A DNA stretch of 64,000 nucleotides, taken from the NCBI RefSeq assembly GCF_000346465.2, contig NC_034014.1, positions 5,958,507-6,022,506 of the forward strand, in the 5' to 3' direction. The stretch is from Prunus persica (lineage: Eukaryota > Streptophyta > Magnoliopsida > Rosales > Rosaceae). How positions within the stretch are numbered: the first letter of the stretch is position 1; every line of letters begins with the position of its first letter. Below the pieces are notes generated by a model, which worked only from the letters and a program-made list of their open reading frames with translations, was not told the origin of the DNA and made no database searches. Of the stretch, positions 43,711-60,102 are shown in pieces. The position numbers and the translations under genes were made by a program.

Positions 43711-46295
43711 CTAGATCATGGAATTAGATTCAATAGAAGAGAATGCATCCAGAAGGTTGATCCAACTATCGCAGTCCTCCTCGTCTTCCTCCCCACTTAT
43801 GTGACTCCACTGAACAGGAGAGTTCTTCTCAATTTCATCATTCCTTGCAAATCGTCCTCTGATGCGTGGCCGGCTGTCCGCCAACGTCTTCCGGCAAGCA
43901 TACTGAATTCAGGAATGCTATATTAGTGCTTGTAATAGAAAAGGGTAAAAGAAAAAGTTCAGGATGAAATGCACTGACATAAATACAAAAGTGACATGGT
44001 TCTATATTACTACTATCATTTGACATATGTTTTCTTTGTGACAACCAATACCCTTTTCTTAAGGAAACAAGGACTTGTCATGATCATGAGAAGTGGTTGA
44101 GACACATTACAAGTGACCAGAACATTTTGTGTGGCTGTCTGTTCAATTTACTATTCAATCAAAAAGGGGTTCATGCTTTTGCAATTCAGAGTTAGTTTCC
44201 AAGTAGAAGAAGTTAATTGATCTAGCACTAGTGCAAAAAAACCAAAATTGATGTACCACTCTCTCTTGGGAAAGTTTACAATTTCAAACAGACGTCCAAA
44301 GAGTAAGACAATAGAAGGTTGAACGTCTGTTATTACGACCTGCATAGACATAAAGATGGAATGAAAGTTGATCTGCAAACAGGATTAGTTAATCATTACA
44401 TAAGATATTGACCAGCAGAAAGGGAAAAAAATTTGGATTGTCGATATAATTAAAATTTTATGTGATAATTAAAGAATATTGATCTAAATTGGAATTAACT
44501 TACTCAATTGCATCACATACCATAGATAGTGACAATCCCCGTGAAAAATCACAATATAGAGTAGGCGTTAGTAATATTATTAGCACTCTTCATGTAACTT
44601 TCTGTACTTCAAAATAAGTATTCTATATTTCTTTCGCACGCTACACGTTGAAATAAAAGAAGTTAAAACAGAATGCGAAGTCTAACTATTATACGAATCG
44701 ATAACGACAATTAATTGACTCCAGGTTTAACAATTTCCATGCATAAATCATTCAACTGCACAGATAAAATGTCATTTCATCCAATTTTTTCAAACAATTA
44801 TTGAGCTAGCTATAGCTATTCTATTGCATCCAAAAGACCACTAAAACTATCAACAGCGTATATGTCAAACGTGCACTAGCATATCTTTTACACTAGTTGA
44901 AAATGAAATAAAAGCAATGTAGGATGTGACACACACCAAAGCTTGGAATGATATATATTGTAAGCAAAAATTTTACATGAAAATATAATTGATGTGAGCA
45001 ATTGTGGGCCAAAAAGCAATAAGATAACTATATACACACTCATGCCATAAAGCTTAAAGTAGAGCTAGCTAGTGGGTCATCAGGTCAAGCAGCAACTAGT
45101 CAAAAAAATTTGAATTATCTAATATTATATTTTGAAGCAAATAAAAAATAAAATAAAATAATTGAAGCAAATAAATAAATAAATAATTGAAGTAACCTTA
45201 ATGGTCTTGTTGAAGTTCCTGAGGTTGCGCTTGTTTCTATACCTCTCAATTCTCTCTTTCTTCTCCTCAGGATTATATGGACAGGCTTTGCTCATCCCTT
45301 CTATGATCATACTGCTCTCACTCGACAAGGGACTAGTTTCTGATGATGATCTATTGTAACCGCAATATTGCAATTGCTGTGGCATTCCATTGTTCATATT
45401 ATTTATCAGCTGCATGCATCCACAATATATATTATGGCACAAAACACAAATAATTCCACTCAAACTCAACAACCTCACAAGTAATATTTACGAAGCAAAA
45501 TCGCATAAATGTTATCTTATCAGACTGTTTTAAGAATACTTTAAACTACTAATTATGCTAACTTTTGTCGGCAATATTTGAGAAGTAAAATCGCACAAAT
45601 GTTATCTCGTCGCACTGTTCGAAGAATTTTCTAAAGTATTAATCATATTAATTTTTGTCTGATTGTAGGATCATACACAGTAAATTTGAACTATTCACAT
45701 CATGTCAAATTTTGTATGTATGTGTCGAAGTCTGTTAACATATATACAAACTATTGATTATGTTAATTGTTGCTACGACTAATAGAAACATTTATCGTAC
45801 AACATATTGTTAAATCACTCTCATGCACCTAAAAACTTGATTATGCATTGTGATTAGTTTTTATGCGTATCTGTGAGGGTGTGAAATGGTAGAGAGAAAT
45901 TAATTAATGTGGGCATTTGAGTCACTTTAGTTGAAGTAACTAAATTGACTAACTCTCTGTACATATCAAACCTGCAAATCCAAGTCTCCGGTGCTGTAAA
46001 CCCTGCGGACGGGGCCGGTCTCCGACTCAAGTAAGTCGGAGACTAGCCTGTGGGTCCCGCAAGAGGTCTTCTGGAGTGAATGGCTGCTGACGCTGCGCTG
46101 AATCAGCGTAGCGCCACCACCAGTCCCGCTGCTGATTGGGGAGGCGCAGTAGCTGCTGGAGCCGCTGCTGCAGCTGTTGCTGAACTCAGCCGAGACGAGC
46201 AGCTGCTCATGATAAAGCAACGGATGAGCCGGTGGCGAGCCCTGGAACTGGAAGTCGGCGGCGCGTGGAAATGCGGTGCTGTTGTGTCCGTACAT
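43711..46295 (-). CDS. CCT-motif protein, three exons
   Basis: Minus-strand exons are 46295-45972, 45409-45197 and 43902-43711 (TAG); splice sites are GT-AG and the frame is continuous, giving 242 residues. The N-terminus is rich in Ser/Gly/Pro (SNSCSSGSSSYCASPISSGTG) and includes LVSDLLESE and RRVYSTGDLDLQ. The CCT domain is split by the second intron: ERIERYRNKRNLRNFNKTIK in exon 2 and YACRKTLADSRPRIRGRFAR in exon 3. An acidic tail (SGEEDEEDCDSWINLLDAF) ends the protein. CCT domains mediate nuclear localisation and binding to DNA and NF-Y-type partners; no B-box or response-regulator domain is present, so it belongs to the CCT-only class, like Arabidopsis At5g59990. Its lying next to RPP30 as in Arabidopsis supports orthology. 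Specific function is not deducible here. Confidence 0.93.
45483..45665. repeat. Imperfect ~90-bp direct repeat in CCT intron 1
   Basis: AATATTTACGAAGCAAAATC at 45483 recurs as AATATTTGAGAAGTAAAATC at about 45574, each followed by an AAATGTTATCT and a GACTGTT/CACTGTT block and an ATTAT...TAATTTTTGTC end. Confidence 0.7.
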
Positions 46296-47728
46296 TGGCG
46301 CGTGGGTTTAGGGTTTTAGGAAGGGTTTGGGAGATTTTTGATGAGTGGAGTGCAGGAGTGAAGATGAATTTATGAACGTGTGCTGGAAGGCTGGGACTTT
46401 GCAGGGGTACTTAAAGAGCGAAGAGGGAGGAGGGAGGGAGGGAGGATGGGAAGGTGGGGCCCAGAGAGCAGAGAAGAGATGGGACAGGTCTGCAGGATGA
46501 CGTGGACGATGACGTCACGCTATTGGGGGCAAAACGTTGACCTTGTTCCTTCTTTTACCTACTTGTGTTGTGTAACTGTGTTCTGCTGCTACTGGAGGTT
46601 CGGGGTGGGGTGGGGGTCTGAGACTGGGACGAGACGTTAGCCTACCAGCAGAGTGCCCTTTGAAGAAATTCTTTAAAACCTCTCTTACACTTTAGCTATT
46701 ATATGTTGCTAAATTGTGAATTTGGATGACAAGTTTAGATACGATGAAGAAAATTTTCAAAATGAGTGATTTTTGGCTCAAGAAAAGCAGATATCAAATG
46801 AGCCCATAATTCTATCTTATAAATCGAGAATTTAATTCAAAATCTGACAACATATACATCGAGAATTTCATTCATAGTCTGACAACATATACAACGAGAT
46901 TTTGCCTATGACGTTCTATAATATTAGGAGTCGGCAATGCTGGAAGGCGCTCCACCTAAAGACTTTACTGCAATGTTCTCTCTATCTCTAGCCACCCAAC
47001 TTCTGAATTTTTGGCTCTGAAAGTTTTGATGAAGTTTATCCTTCTAAATTGAAAAAAACAGGACAGAAATGAAAAAGAAAGAAGGAAACCTAACCCAATG
47101 CACACCGGGAACCTCATCTGCTAAATCGGCAGGGAATTAGTTCAAAAAGTTGGTGACTGGTGACCACCCTTTGTATAACCTGTGTTGGCATGGCCCATAC
47201 TTTTTGGCTTAAGATTGGGTTTCACCAAAATCAAAATTCACCACCATGAGATTCCAATAAAGTAATTAATTATTTCCCCTATATATTGATGAAGCAATAA
47301 TGTTTTATGGCCTAAGTGGTAAGTTTCTTGTAACTAAGTGAAGTATGGGAAGCCTATGGAGGCCCCGCGTTGTGTATGATATGAAATGAATCTGGGGAAG
47401 CAGAAATGCGGAAGCTCCAAGCCTAATACAAAAGATACGAATATACCACAACACAAAATAAAATAGTAAATAGTAAATAGTAAATATCAAAACCAATAGA
47501 GGATATCCTTGCATGATGTGCTTACTCAATTGTTACTTAGGTTTCTGCATATATAATATGAACTAACTTGTCCAAACTTCTAAACATGAGTATTAAAAGG
47601 ACATGCACTACTTAGCATGCAATGAACTTAATTAGGTTTTAAATGTCAACTCTCAGCCTGCGAGTATTAATTAGGACATGCACTACTTAGCATGCAATGA
47701 ACTTAATTAGAGGTCTTCTAAACCATAC
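46296..47728. promoter_or_regulatory. CCT gene upstream region and intergenic DNA
   Basis: The first 350 bp upstream of the CCT start are GC-richer than the surroundings and contain the palindrome TGACGTCA at 46510-46517, a bZIP-type binding site. Beyond 46660 the DNA is AT-rich. A 38-bp sequence, GGACATGCACTACTTAGCAT..., occurs twice as a direct repeat (about 47600 and 47672). No gene was recognised. Confidence 0.45.
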
Positions 47729-48110
47729 AAGAGCGTCTCTTAAATAATTTTATTTGAGAGACACCATTTAGAGTCCCATATAATTTTTTTTTTTAATAAT
47801 CCAAACAATTTATTTTTTAAGTCTACATTCATAGATTATCCTTGCAAAAAATTAGACAAATTGGAAACCGTTTCGACATCCAATTGTGTCATATAAAATT
47901 AGTGAACACGGTGCTTCAAGAAAGTACTAAAATTTCAGTATTTCAATTGAGTGGTCAAATGATATCAAATTCAAGTGATTTTTTGTAGAGATGATCTTTG
48001 AATGAATATTTACAAAATAGACGGTTTTGATTAGTGAAATATAATACAAAGTGGGCCCTACAAAGGTGTACCTCAAATAAACTTATTTAAGGGATCCCTC
48101 AACTAAAACT
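47729..48110. mobile_element. MITE-like inverted-repeat element, ~380 bp
   Basis: The left end (GAGCGTCTCTTAAATAATTT, then TATTTGAGAGACACC) matches, inverted and imperfectly over about 48 bp, the right end (CAAAGGTGTACCTCAAATAA, then ACTTATTTAAGGGATCCCTC). A related right end occurs near 37850. It has no coding capacity. The target duplication is unclear. Confidence 0.5.
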
Positions 48111-48852
48111 CCCTATATTATATATCTAGAAGTCTATCCAATTTAGATTTCATGGGGATTTTTTAACGGAATTTTAATTTTGTCTGTCGTTTTCATTTTG
48201 TATATTTATAATTTAATTTTTTTTGGGCTAAGGATAATATTCACTTGGATGGAGGTCGGTCCTTTGAATTAGATTTCGTGGACCTGAGCTTTGGAGACTA
48301 GGTTTACTGTGGAAAATATTTTGTAATATTATTAGTTTCTTCTCATGAAGTGTGAACCAATTGGGGAAGTTCCACTAACCCAACACATTCGGTCAAACAA
48401 TGAAGTTGCTATAGCAAGAATTGGGCGGTACTTTTTCAGAAGTGGTTCTATTTATGCATATATATATATATATATATATTTCTTTCCTGCCTCTCCCAGT
48501 TTGTGAAATTATGATAACCACATTGCCAGCGAGAGATCTAAAAAATCTTACCCAACTTGTTGCATTTTGACAACAAATAAAAAGATTGACCCCACCACCA
48601 CTTAGATCCACATGAGAGCTACAGAGAAATAGTTATTTAACACATCTAGCTCCATGTGAGGGGCATACAGTCCTCCCAATCATATGAATCAAGTCTAGGA
48701 AATATATACTTATTATATACAGATTTTCTCTTATGCAGATACTTTTTTATTTTCTTTCCTGTTTATAGCGTTCACAGGTACGTCAGATATCCTCTTTATT
48801 TTCCTTCCTGTTTATAACGTCCGCAGGTACGTCCGGATGTGAGAAGAACTAC

Positions 48853-48888
<36 letters not shown>

Positions 48889-51800
48889 TAAAGACAAACG
48901 TAGACCAACCCTCTTGTTAGCTAGGAAGGATATTATAGTTAGGGTCTTCATACAATTATGATCATCAAAGTGTCATTGTCTTGCTTCTAATACATTAGAA
49001 ACTTATTTTTCAATTGGGTGTGTCTCATGCTCAACTTAAAATAGGAATCTATTTCAATGTTTTACACTGAACCCATTTCTCAAAATGGGAAATGGATAAG
49101 AAGAAAAGATTTGAAAGCTATAAGCACCATGGAGATGGAGTGCTGATTTTTTAAGGCAAAGCTCGAAGCTGTTGCACAAACTAGGGTGGTTTTGGAGTAG
49201 TGCAAGTGATGCTACCACACACGATCTCTGATTTTTTAGGGCCCCGAATTTTGTGTGTGTATATTAATATTTACATATAGTATACATCAAACGTTCAGGA
49301 CATTTACACAAGCGCTTGTTTGGTTGTATTGATTTGCAAAGCTACTTGTTTCATTTGTGACGAAGGTTTGAAGCTAGTAAATGCGCAACAATGGTTTTAT
49401 TTTTAAGCTGTTAAAAAATCAGGCTGTTTGGACTCTTACGTGGGCCTATAGATAGTAAGTTATTTCTTTTTTCCCTTTTCCTTCTCCTTTTCTTTTAAGT
49501 CTTGGAATTTCTTTTTCTTTCTAGTAAGAGGTTTCATATTTGACACTTTTCCCGTTATTACCAAAAAAAAAAGAAAAAAAAAAAGAAAAAAAAAAGGAAA
49601 CACATACAAAAGTAGAAGAATTATGTGGTATTTAACTTTCTCAAATTAAAACATTAAATCCTTTCATAAATTTGTGCTAATTGATGATGATTGTTAGTTT
49701 AAAAAAAAATTTGTTCTGTTGCATTAAGTAAATTTTTTTCTTTGTATTTTTGTGTTAGATTATATGAAGGCTCTAATGTAAGTTTTGCATAGGGCCCTCA
49801 AAATCTGAAGACCGGCTTCTTTCGTTTATACATGAACATACCGACACTACTATGCAGAGTTTTTATTAATAGGTAAAATAAAAATAAAAACAAGGAAAAC
49901 AAACATCACTAAAGGTCTATGGTTTAAATTGAAAATGGGATGATAAATTTAGTTGTATGTTTATTTTTGTGTATAATAGCGTTCTTATGACCAAATTGAC
50001 TTGGTTGAAAAGTTTGGAGTTTAGTAAATGGAAAACACAATTACTTAAATGTTAGCCTAAAGAACACAAGAAAAGGAGCCGGGTAAACTTTAGTTTGAGA
50101 GGGTTCAAAAAAGGTTCGGCTTTTGACATCGAAGAAGAACTCTACAAAATCATGCGTTTGGTTTCACAACTGCCCCTTTGAAGCCCTCTAAAAGAAAAGG
50201 ACATCCGCTAAACCTAACTATATAGAATTTTTCTTTTGCGTAAACTAATTAATACCAAACTTATTGTCATTAATCACCTTAGGCACAAGGTTAGAGCCAC
50301 CCTTAGGCTGCTGAATTGAGCTCGAGCCCAGTGCAAATGGTGAAAAATGATGAGTTTAACGCTCACGTTTACTCCTTTTGATCTGATTCCTAGTTTTGAA
50401 TGTATTTGATTAGGGATTTCAACATGGAACTCTAATAATTTTTTATTCCGTAGGTGTAAGTCAATGCATGGGAAGTAAGGGAAGAAGGAATTAGAATTAT
50501 TCTCATACCAATTATTGATATATAAACATATTAAGCTATCTCACACGAGCATTTTTCAATTTTTTTGATATAAAAAATATAGCATATTCCTATGAAATTT
50601 CCTGACTCTACCCTTGCTTAGGCATGATTTAAATTTGGTTAATTACGGGCTCCGATGAATGTTGTTGAAATCTAGGGCATAGGGATATTACTTGCTTGAC
50701 CCAAAATCTCTTATATATGATGATGCAGACTTTGAAAACTTTGACAAGGTAATCAATGAAGATGTACATTGACCATGCGAGGGAGAGGGGACCTCTTTAG
50801 CATCTTCTACTTAATTGTAGGTCCATGAGAATCATCTATATCACTTCAAAAAGGGGTATCTGTCTGTCCTTGAGAAAACTCAGTCACACCAAAATTCAAA
50901 TCGATTGCCTTGAAGACCCTTATATATGTATATATATATTGATGCAAGCAAGCAAACAACAACAACAACAACAAAGTAACTAACTGGGCAGGGCATATAT
51001 AAAAAAACGTTTCGTTACTCGGTTGGTCGACAACTAGGTTGAAGCCATTGGCAGCCAATTGGGTCGAACTACTATAATTCTGTGCACTGTTTGCACTCAG
51101 AAAACAACATATTATTGCAATGCCATTGCGTAACGTAAACAACGTATGCAACAGTGCTTTTCTACCAACTTGATGTACCTTGTCCCCAAATGTCGCTTCT
51201 TGTTTTTCCCTTCTCCCATCATTACTTGTATATACCTATGTATATAGTACTTCAGCCCTCAAATAATGTTATCGAAGGGATTCAACAAAAACATTGTATT
51301 ATTTTTCGATACAAGGGAACTATATATACATAATCGAATTTGAAGGTATTAATTTGCATGATTCGGGTTTAATAAATGAAACGAAAGAGTTAGCTTTTGA
51401 CTTTTTATTTATTTATTTTAATCGTGTGAGACTCATCATACGACAGTGTTTTCTTGTTAAAGAGCAAAACAGCTCCAATCTAATAAGTTTAGATGAAAGT
51501 ATACTCTTGTTACTAAGCAAATTTTTCTTATTAATAATAATAGTATAGATAAAAATTCAGTTTTCCAAGCAATTTTGCAATACAACCGCGCAAGACTCAA
51601 ATACATTCAAGTGATAACAATATTATAGGCCAGACGCAGGAATAATTTTTCTGTTTTCTTCTAGCTTATTTTTTTAAATTTATTTTTCTTTTCAAATTTA
51701 TATGGTTATTGCAAGGAGAGGAAAAGAAAAGAAAAGCATCTTTAATTAGTATCCAAGCAGTTCTTGTCACAAAAAAGTAAAAGAAAAAGAAAAAGTAGTT

Positions 51801-54800
51801 CTGCTAGGCTATGAGATGGAAATAATGCATGCCTATAACCTAGTAGGCAAATTGTGCTCTTATTCATGTGGTGGACCTCAGGAAAATGCAGGTGGGGTTT
51901 CTGCTAGATAATGAAATTGGGTAGCTTGTGGGTTTGTGATCAAATGGGGTCAACAACAAGAAATTAGAACAGTTTCCCCACTAGCATATGAGTGAATTTG
52001 TGACCATATGGTTAACGTTATATCAGCCTCAAGTCAAGCCCACATGTGATATGCCAGTACCTAAATTATTCACAACAAAATAATGTTATATATATATATA
52101 TATATATAACAAATTCTGTCTGTGTTTCAGTGATTTCCCATAAGCGGGACAACAATAGTGAAAACCTTGAAAGTTTACAGATGTATTACCCTTTGTTTTG
52201 GTTAGTCAAGTACTGCCAATAATGAACGCTCTAATGATTTGCTTACCTCAATTTTGTATTAGTAAACATGTTCTTAATGAGTTAATTTCATCAAGAACTG
52301 TGATACAATTTCGGTGGCCTGTTATTTACTCATTTACTTCATAAAAAGACATTTGTCACTACGGTAATAGAGAATGCAAAAGAGTTCTAGTACATACCTA
52401 TTACTTATCAGTATTGGTGGACTCCACTTCTATTAGAGAAATAGTACATAATGCGGTATATAAATGTGGTTAGTTTAGCATTACCCTAATGAAAATATCA
52501 AATCAATATAATACTATAGCTGCCACTAGTTTTTCTTTATCTTTTTTTAGTCATTAACTAATGATGTGGTAAATCCCTTTTTTAAAAAAATAATTTTGTT
52601 AATAGGCTTTATTGTTAATGACATGTATTTGGGATTCATCCCACGTTGAAGGCCCAATCCTTAGCCCAAAACCACAGCTTCCTTTCTATAGCATAAAAGA
52701 AAAATAACTCTAAATGAGCTTTCAGCTTATCCCATTTATACAAGGGAAATTGGGGAAATGGGGAGTTGAACACATGCCCCTTGAGTCAGATAATTCTTTA
52801 TTCATTGCGGGATAATGCAAAACCTAAACTCTTGTCATCTGTGACATAACAATTTTCTTCTTCTTGCTCGAATTCCTCCCAATAAGAAAAGAAAAAAATA
52901 ATAATAATAAAACTGTCTTCATTCATCATGTGTGTGACTTGAAAGGATAAGGAAACCTCAAAGTTAAACAAATGGCTAAATTTAGCCCATATTTGAAAAA
53001 TGAAGGCTGATATTGTTGGGGTCATTAATTTGTCTTTTGACCTAGTTGGCAAAAATCAGTCACACTTGTAAACCAGAAGCAATTTTAACTGCTTACCGCG
53101 TCGAGTTTCCACATCAATGTCATTTCCAATTATTAACACTCACTTCTTTTTCACTCCCAAAGTCTTCAAAGGTTGAGTGGCAAGTTGACCATTATGATAA
53201 GAGAAAAAGAAAGAGAAAGAGAAAGTTGAGATAAGGGAGGGAGGCAATGGTAGTAAGTAAGCATTATGGTCCTTTTCATGTAGAAGATAGAGAGATGAGC
53301 ATTGAAAGAGAGAGAGAGAGAGCAACGAGAGGCCGATCGATGTGTATAAGTTATAATCAGCTTTGTTGGATTAGTGTTGAGGGCTTTCTCTCTTTGTCCT
53401 TGAAAATAAAATGACAAAGGGTCAACTCACATATTACCTTTTCTCATAGTTGGTTAGGTCTTTAATCATGGGGTGCCATCAAGAATATGGAGGAACATGA
53501 ACCGCATTAATCTTCCATCGCCAAGTACCACCTAGCTTGGCACTTGGCAAGACTAGTGCCAAGCTAAAAGGGTTTCGATTTGATATACATATGGATAGTA
53601 AATTCATGATTGGACATATTTGTTTTACAATAATAAACCCTTCAAAACCACCAAAAAAAGAAAAAAAAAAAAGAAAAAAAGAAAGACAATGAAAACTTCC
53701 TGTTGGCTTTAGGGTTTATCATCAATTGCCAATAGTTTGCAACCATTTTATGGGTTGGGATCCTTGGGTGGGGATGTGTAATGCGCTAAGTCCATTCGAA
53801 GAAAGAAAAGCCCTCATGCCCGGGACTCAAAGATTTAGATTTTAGTTCTCGTCAAGTCCAAATAGTTGGGCTGTCTTTTTGCTTGCACTTTGTTTTGATT
53901 GTTTTTCTCTCCAAAATTTGCAACCATACTAACCTAACACTTCATTACTCATAGGCTTCGAAATTCAGTTTCAAAACTCAACATCACCAACTTCATTGGG
54001 TATATATAGCGGCACATAATTTCCATTTTATTGAAGAGCTCTTTAAAAGATATGTTAAATTGCCACGTGGATATAAATAGTGGCCCAACTATGAAATTTT
54101 AGGGGTTTTGGAATGCGGTGGTGTACTCCAATCTTCCCTTTGTTTTTCTTGTTTTTTTCGTTGTGTTTTCTTTCTCCTGCTTTTTTAACTCTTTGCAAGC
54201 TGATTATTTCCTATGCCGTGCAAAGAACTATGGTTGCTATCATAAGAGGTTTTCTTTGACAGGTCCTGGGAGGAGTTGGTGTGCTCTTATGGGGTTGTTC
54301 TGTGTTGCCTCCTCTGTGTTTTTCTTGGTGTGTTTCTTGTGGCTCTGACCCTTTATGTGCTAAATAATTCTTGCGTTGGATAAAGGACTATGAATGTTCT
54401 CATAGAAGGCTTTCTTTGACAATTTAGGATGGTTTTGGTGTGCTTTCTTATAGGGTCCTTTGTGTCAATATTCTAGTAGTTTGGTAGTCTGTTTTTCTTT
54501 ATTTGTAATGGTTTGGTGATTCGGGGTTGGACTCTTATGTTAATCTATGGCATTTGTAGTACTCTTTCTACCCTAGGATTTTCCCATGTGATTTTCCTAA
54601 AGTTTTAACGAGGCCATTATTTTCATGTTATCCTATATATGTATAAACCTATTGAATTATGAATGAAATCCTTTTTTCTTTAAAAAAAAAAAAGCGTCTT
54701 ATACAAAAGGTTGTTGTTCCAAGTGTATTTCAACCTAAAACAAACTAGATGTGCACTAAATTATGGCCGAGTACAAGTTCAATTAGGCAAGGAATTGGAT

Positions 54801-54983
54801 ACATAATAGGCATTTATTTTTATTCATCATTTGGAATTTAAATATAGTGCACAAACGCAATACACAAATGTGATCTCTTTAATATTGTACACAAATAACA
54901 ATCCCATTATTGAAGGAATATAAATAAGGAAAGAGGGAAGTGATCCACTTAAACGTTTATATTGTGAATAATAAGAAACTTTT
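48111..54983. other. Long intergenic stretch, no gene seen
   Basis: This is AT-rich DNA with microsatellites: (AT)n at about 48456-48479, 48855-48886 and 52087-52108, A/G-runs at 49562-49600 and 53650-53685, and (GA)n at 53305-53322. A ~60-bp near-duplicate containing CCTGTTTATA(G/A)CGT, then GCAGGTACGTC, occurs at 48750 and 48800. ORFs here are short and show no recognisable domain. Confidence 0.5.
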
Positions 54984-58176
<3,193 letters not shown>

Positions 58177-58236
58177 AACTGGGTGTTTGTGTTGATCCAG
58201 ATGATTGATTGCCTTTACCTGTCATAAACCATGGCA

Positions 58237-58244
58237 TTTATATA
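58237..58244 (-). promoter_or_regulatory. TATA box of GH1 gene
   Basis: On the minus strand TATATAAA lies about 61-68 bp upstream of the GH1 ATG, a fitting distance for a short leader. Confidence 0.6.
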
Positions 58245-58835
58245 GAGGGAGTACGTGTTGACATAGCGTCTCGAATTAGTGATCAAAAGCAAATTAAGGT
58301 TTTTTTTTAATTTTTTAATTTTTTTATAGTTTGAGTCATATTTGCGTATGTGTTTGGGATTACTTGTTGTTTTGGTCTTGGGTATTCACATGGATTGCGA
58401 GTAGTGAAATTACTTAAGTGTGTGATTGAAGATGCTATTTCCTCTTCCTTGTAATTTTGCTACTTTCTTGGTGGAACGTTTCCATTAAAGCTTTTTTAAG
58501 AAGTGATTAATTTCAAAAAAGGTAGGGAGAGTGCCAGGGATTGGGGGGTGTGGGTGGCTTTGGGGGAATAATGTACACGGTTCTTTCATGATCATTGAAG
58601 CTTTTTTTAGAAGTGATTAATTTTATATAAAAAAAAAGTAGGGGTAGTTAGTTATGTACACGGTCCCTTCGTGTTTCATTGAAGCTTGTTTTAGTGGTGA
58701 TTAGTTTGGGAAAAGGGGGAGGGATTACTTCTCGATTAATAACACAATGATATAAGAGATAATTTTTCCATGTATCATTATTTTATTGATCGGAAATAAC
58801 AAAAAATGTTATCCCGTTACAAGAAAGGTTTTTTC
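58245..58835. other. GH1 upstream flank
   Basis: This is AT-rich non-coding sequence with three imperfect repeats of a CATTGAAGCTTTTTTTAGAAGTGATTAATTT-like block (about 58485, 58595 and 58675), each followed by a GGG-rich segment. No gene is seen. Confidence 0.5.
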
Positions 58836-59091
58836 TGTTGGCGAGTCCTTACTTAGTTAGGATTTTGGTTCCTTACTATGTTAGGATTTTGGTTACTTAC
58901 CCATTTATCTAGTCCTATTATAATTGAGATTTATTTTCTATTGTAATATTTATATTTATTTTCTATTGTAATTTGGATTTATTTCCTATTTTATTTAGGG
59001 TTGTACTTCTCTATAAATACCTCCATATTGGAGAAGAATAAAATATGAGTGTTTATGAGCATATATGAATATTAGCCCTACTTTGTTTGAC
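58836..59091 (+). repeat. 5' LTR of small LTR element
   Basis: It starts TGTTGGCGAG and ends TTTGTTTGAC. A CTATAAATACC TATA motif lies at about 59011-59021, followed by AATAAAATATGAG. Confidence 0.9.
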
Positions 59092-59651
59092 TTGGTATCA
59101 GAGCCTAGTTCGATTGTGACCTGTGCTTGCATTCTACTTGCAATTTAAGTGCTCTCCTCCCCTCCTCTTTAGGAGGGGGAGGGGGATAATATGTTTATTG
59201 ACGTATCCCCATTATCTTGACGTATTCCCATGAAGATATTGTATATTTCTTGGCTCCGAACGACCCCTTCTCTTTAGGGGGAGAGGGGGAGTGAAGAGAA
59301 GTTGTGTTTGCGTGAATTAGCTAAAGTTGATATGGAAGATTTGTCATTGTTTTCATCTACCGTTTCTGTGGTTGTTGCCGTTGTTGTGGCCATTGTTGCT
59401 GCTGTTGATGTTGCCTTTGTTTGCTTCACTTTCCATTACTATGGTCATTGCCGATGATGTTGCTGTGCTTTGATCCGTCTCTACCCTAACCCTAAACACT
59501 ACCTATTTCCGCTGCACTATACATCTAGCCTATAATCCTAGCCCGCCACCACCGTCTACCTTGCTACTGTCGCCGTCACCTGCCTTACTATTGCAGCCTC
59601 TACTGCCTACCCCGTCATCCATCACCATGCCCAATGTTGATGCATTTATTT

Positions 59652-59940
59652 CTTCACTTGCTTCTTGTGTTCTACCTTACCCACTGCCGTGCTCACAGGG
59701 TGTCTGTGTTCTGCCCTATCTACTGTCGTGCTCACAGGGTTTCTGTGTTCCGCCTTATCTACTGTCGTGCTCACAGGGCTTCTGTGTTTTGCCTTACCTA
59801 TTGTCGTGCTCACAGGGTTTCTATGTTCTGCCTTATCTACTACCATGTTCACAAGATTTCTGTGTTCTGCCTTACCTATTGTCTTGCTCACAGAATTTCT
59901 GTGTTCTGCCTTACCTACTACCGTGCTCACATGATTTTTT
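59652..59940 (+). repeat. 39-bp minisatellite inside the small LTR element
   Basis: About seven units with GTGCTCACAGGGTTTCTGTG recur every 39 bp (GCTCACAGGG at 59691, 59730, 59769, 59808, then variant units). Because 39 is a multiple of three, several frames stay open on both strands; the frame starting near 59561 encodes a 13-residue repeat of type CVLPYLLSCSQGF. I regard the ORFs as a by-product of the repeat. Confidence 0.88.
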
Positions 59941-60102
59941 GTGTTCTGCTTTTATGTGTTCTTCTATGTGCCTTATTTGTTAGGGTTTTTATGACAAGGC
60001 CTTCTCTACAATTGTTCGATTGGTCAATGTCGAGTATGGTATTCTATGACTCGCTTGTCAAGTTAGACATGCGAAATATCTTTGTCCCAACTTGAAGGGG
60101 AA

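Noticed and set aside
46080..46319. Ala-rich ORF on the plus strand
   Set aside because: It is the shadow of CCT exon 1, which has family-specific sequence and consistent splicing on the minus strand.
50846..51151. 101-codon minus-strand ORF
   Set aside because: Contains hydrophobic and Tyr/Ile runs from AT-rich repeats (TATATA) and no domain.
59646..59930. Minus-strand ORF with repeated KAEHRNPVST units
   Set aside because: Explained by the 39-bp minisatellite, which keeps several frames open on both strands.
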